Shown here: piece by piece, positions 62,003-64,000 of the stretch
Position numbering within the stretch: the first letter of the stretch is position 1
Layout: every line of letters starts with the position of its first letter
Origin: an uncultured Clostridia bacterium
GTDB taxonomy: Bacteria; Bacillota; Clostridia; Saccharofermentanales; Saccharofermentanaceae
Assembly: GCA_937876985.1 (NCBI GenBank)
Contig: CALEFT010000009.1
Span: 15,697-79,696 of the forward strand
Direction: 5' to 3'
DNA: 64,000 bases
Program-made: the position numbers and the translations under genes
Notes under the pieces: generated by a model
The model's input: the letters and a program-made list of their open reading frames with translations, nothing else
The model's database searches: none
What the model was told of the DNA's origin: nothing

Positions 62003-64000
62003 ATGAGAAAACAAAAAATTGACACAAAAACACTTATTTCTTTTGTTATGGTATTAAGCTTTATGTTTACTAATGCTTTTGCCGAAGAATTAGGTGTGCA
62101 AGAAGATCCAAGTGAAGAGACAGTTGCAACATTTGATGGTTCAACTTTAAGTGAGTCGAATCAGGTTTCGTCAGAGACAAGTGAGACAGAAACGAACGAA
62201 TCTTGTGAGAACGATTCTAATGTTAACGAGTCCGAAACTAACGAAGAATTAACAGGTGTAGAAGGCTTTGTTACCAGATTATATGAAACTGTACTAGGAA
62301 GAAGTCCAGATGCTTTGGGGTTTGAACACTGGTGTAATTTGCTTCTTACAGGAGCAAGTGATGGCGGTAACGTAGCTAGAAGTTTTCTTTATAGTCCAGA
62401 ATTTCTTGGTACTCATTATACCGATGAGGAATTTCTAGAGGTATTGTATAGAACATTTTTCGATAGAGAGCCAGATTCTGTCGGATTAACTACTTGGCTT
62501 GATTATATGTACAACAATAGAAATGTATATGGTGATCAGGTTCGTTCTCATGTATTAGAGAACTTCATTAATTCTCAAGAGTGGGCAAATGTAAGTTTGC
62601 AATATGGAATATGCTCTGGAAGTTCGCAGCAGGCTTCAATAATTGTTGAGAGCAATGATGGCGTTAATAGATTCGTCGATTCGCTTTATAATGACGTGCT
62701 TGGAAGAAACGGTGATAGACTAGGTATTGCAGATTGGACTTCAAGACTAGCTAATATGCAAATCAGCGGAAAAGAATGTGCATATGGCTTCTTCTATAGT
62801 CCTGAATTTATGATGAATTGTGAAAATCTTTCTGATGAGGAGATTATTGATATTTTTTATAGTGTTTTCCTTGATAGAGAACCAGATGAAGAAGGCTTCC
62901 AAAACTGGAGTAGTCAGATTGAAGGTTTATCAATTAGAGAGAAGATTGATATTTTGTTCAACGGCTTCGCAGATTCCGAAGAATTTAAGCAAAAGTGCTT
63001 ATCCTATGGCATCTTAGCAAACTTTGTAGAATTTACTCCGCTTGCATCTCCATATGTAGCAGCGCTTGGCAGAGATTCTCTTGGTCAGGCTGCAATTGAT
63101 TACATGGGAAGCTTGATTCCAAATGATTTGACTCCATATAGATATAAGTGGTGTGCTGATTTTGCTTTCGATATGATGTATCAGATAGATTATTATCCAG
63201 ATATTAGTTCTTGGCCTGCTCCACGATACAACAATACTTATTGGAGATATTCTAGTGCATGGGCAACTGATGTATATAACATGGCGATGCAAACAGGTCA
63301 ATATGATGCAGTTTGTGGCATTACTTTCGAATCCTATGATAACGATATTAGTGCTCAAGAGGCTAGGGATTCGTGTGATTTCTTAGTAGAGAATGGTCAG
63401 CCTGGAGACATTGTGTTCTTCTTCAATGCAGATAATTGTAGTGGCTTAGAGGGAACAATTCCTTCTAGTATGAATTGCTTCGAATATGTATGCGGACATG
63501 TTGGTTTCTATAATGGTGTAGTTAACGGAGAACCATATCTTACATATTGTAACGGTGAATATGCACTTCGTAGTTTACCTGCATATAGTTACTATTATGG
63601 AACAAATTCTTCCTCGACTCAGTATCGCTGTGCAGGTCAGATTATTCTTCGCCCAAGATATAATGTTGCTGCATTCTCTCTTGCGCTATGTACTAGAGAT
63701 ATGAATAATCATGAAATTCGTGTTGATGGTTCAGAATTTGCACTATATACAGACAGCGCTTGTACTAACTCTGTTGGTTCATTCAGTTCCACAGGTGAAG
63801 GTGAGCTCATCTCTTCAATCATCACGATTCGCGAGTGGGCAGGTTCAGATACTATTGCTAGTAGGCGCTTGTATTTCCGCCAGGAACAAGGCTATACGCA
63901 CACTCTTGTTGGTGGTGAGTGGACTATGGTTCCTACTTCTACTCCGGTTGAGAACACCTATCAGCTAGACTTAAGATACGACACAGAGTCGCGAGTTCTT
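62003..64000 (+). CDS. Secreted DUF4214 protein with CHAP/NlpC-like domain (3' end outside window)
   Basis: Open frame of 666 codons reaching the window edge; TGGAGGAAAA precedes the ATG. A signal peptide (about 1-27, LISFVMVLSFMFTNAFA) is followed by a Ser/Thr/Glu/Asn-rich linker (30-85). Four DUF4214 repeats follow at about 88-140, 142-200, 222-275 and 279-335, each with F-x-x-LYxxxLxRxPDxxG, e.g. FVTRLYETVLGRSPDALGF. Next is a cysteine-peptidase-like region (about 380-520): YKWCADFAFDMMY, GDIVFFF and CGHVGFYNG, as in CHAP amidases. The last part (about 550-666) contains a SpaA-like beta module (EFALYTDSACTNSVG). It probably acts on or attaches to the cell wall or glycans; substrate unknown. 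Confidence 0.8.
   Translation, partial: MRKQKIDTKTLISFVMVLSFMFTNAFAEELGVQEDPSEETVATFDGSTLSESNQVSSETSETETNESCENDSNVNESETNEELTGVEGFVTRLYETVLGRSPDALGFEHWCNLLLTGASDGGNVARSFLYSPEFLGTHYTDEEFLEVLYRTFFDREPDSVGLTTWLDYMYNNRNVYGDQVRSHVLENFINSQEWANVSLQYGICSGSSQQASIIVESNDGVNRFVDSLYNDVLGRNGDRLGIADWTSRLANMQISGKECAYGFFYSPEFMMNCENLSDEEIIDIFYSVFLDREPDEEGFQNWSSQIEGLSIREKIDILFNGFADSEEFKQKCLSYGILANFVEFTPLASPYVAALGRDSLGQAAIDYMGSLIPNDLTPYRYKWCADFAFDMMYQIDYYPDISSWPAPRYNNTYWRYSSAWATDVYNMAMQTGQYDAVCGITFESYDNDISAQEARDSCDFLVENGQPGDIVFFFNADNCSGLEGTIPSSMNCFEYVCGHVGFYNGVVNGEPYLTYCNGEYALRSLPAYSYYYGTNSSSTQYRCAGQIILRPRYNVAAFSLALCTRDMNNHEIRVDGSEFALYTDSACTNSVGSFSSTGEGELISSIITIREWAGSDTIASRRLYFRQEQGYTHTLVGGEWTMVPTSTPVENTYQLDLRYDTESRVL

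Noticed and set aside
1..64000. CRISPR arrays, insertion sequences, integrases, rRNA, phage genes
   Set aside because: No regularly spaced direct repeats, transposase motifs, integrase motifs or rRNA sequence were seen on either strand.

Overview
The window looks like one continuous chromosomal piece of a low-GC, AT-rich Bacillota, most likely an anaerobic member of class Clostridia (Lachnospiraceae- or Saccharofermentans-like gut or rumen lineage). This is inferred from strong GGAGG ribosome sites, intrinsic terminators with U-runs, a T-box before thrS, SPase II lipoproteins, ComEA, RsfS, a NadD-YqeK fusion and a giant BadF/BcrA-type acyl-CoA dehydratase activase. There is no CRISPR array, insertion sequence, rRNA or prophage. 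I cannot name the species.

Layout. 1-3412: end of polyphosphate kinase, aldose 1-epimerase, a small membrane protein and a convergent RluF-like pseudouridine synthase. 3418-5918 (minus strand): an OmpR-type response regulator and its sensor kinase. 6162-14159: six consecutive lipoproteins, very rich in Asp/Glu and built from shuffled, partly duplicated domains; I recognise no described function. 14162-16491: RNA-modification genes and an HD protein. 16546-20055: a promoter, a 39-codon leader ORF and a terminator ahead of carB, arranged like an attenuator. 20182-25720: flavoprotein, two glycosyltransferases and an ABC-F protein.

25863-31726 is a purine operon, purE-purF-purN-IMP cyclohydrolase (PurO type)-AICAR transformylase-purD. 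PurH activity is split over two genes, and PurF lacks its glutaminase nucleophile. 31754-34157: nadD-yqeK fusion, rsfS, comEA. 34200-36280: T-box and a ThrRS without the TGS domain. 36434-41844: tRNA-Pro, MATE and SulP transporters, thyA-folA, and an 86-aa unknown. 41845-42463: non-coding or decayed stretch. 42464-52985: an unknown, the activase, polA, coaE and three membrane proteins.

53110-60490 is a visibly AT-richer surface-glycan cluster: glycosyltransferase, GT-C-like membrane protein, Wzx-like flippase, and a full set for nucleotide-activated D,D-heptose (HddA, HddC-GmhB fusion, GmhA). It ends in a glycosyltransferase pseudogene related to the intact gene at 21564. 60864-64000: YchF and the start of a secreted DUF4214/CHAP-like protein cut by the window edge.

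The most unusual signals are: the lipoprotein array; a perfectly conserved 16-base intergenic sequence (core GCTTTTCGAGAGGGG) present four times and placed in hairpins; the leader/terminator ahead of carB; and the degenerate PurF glutaminase. All statements rest on reading the sequence and remembered family motifs; no database search was run.
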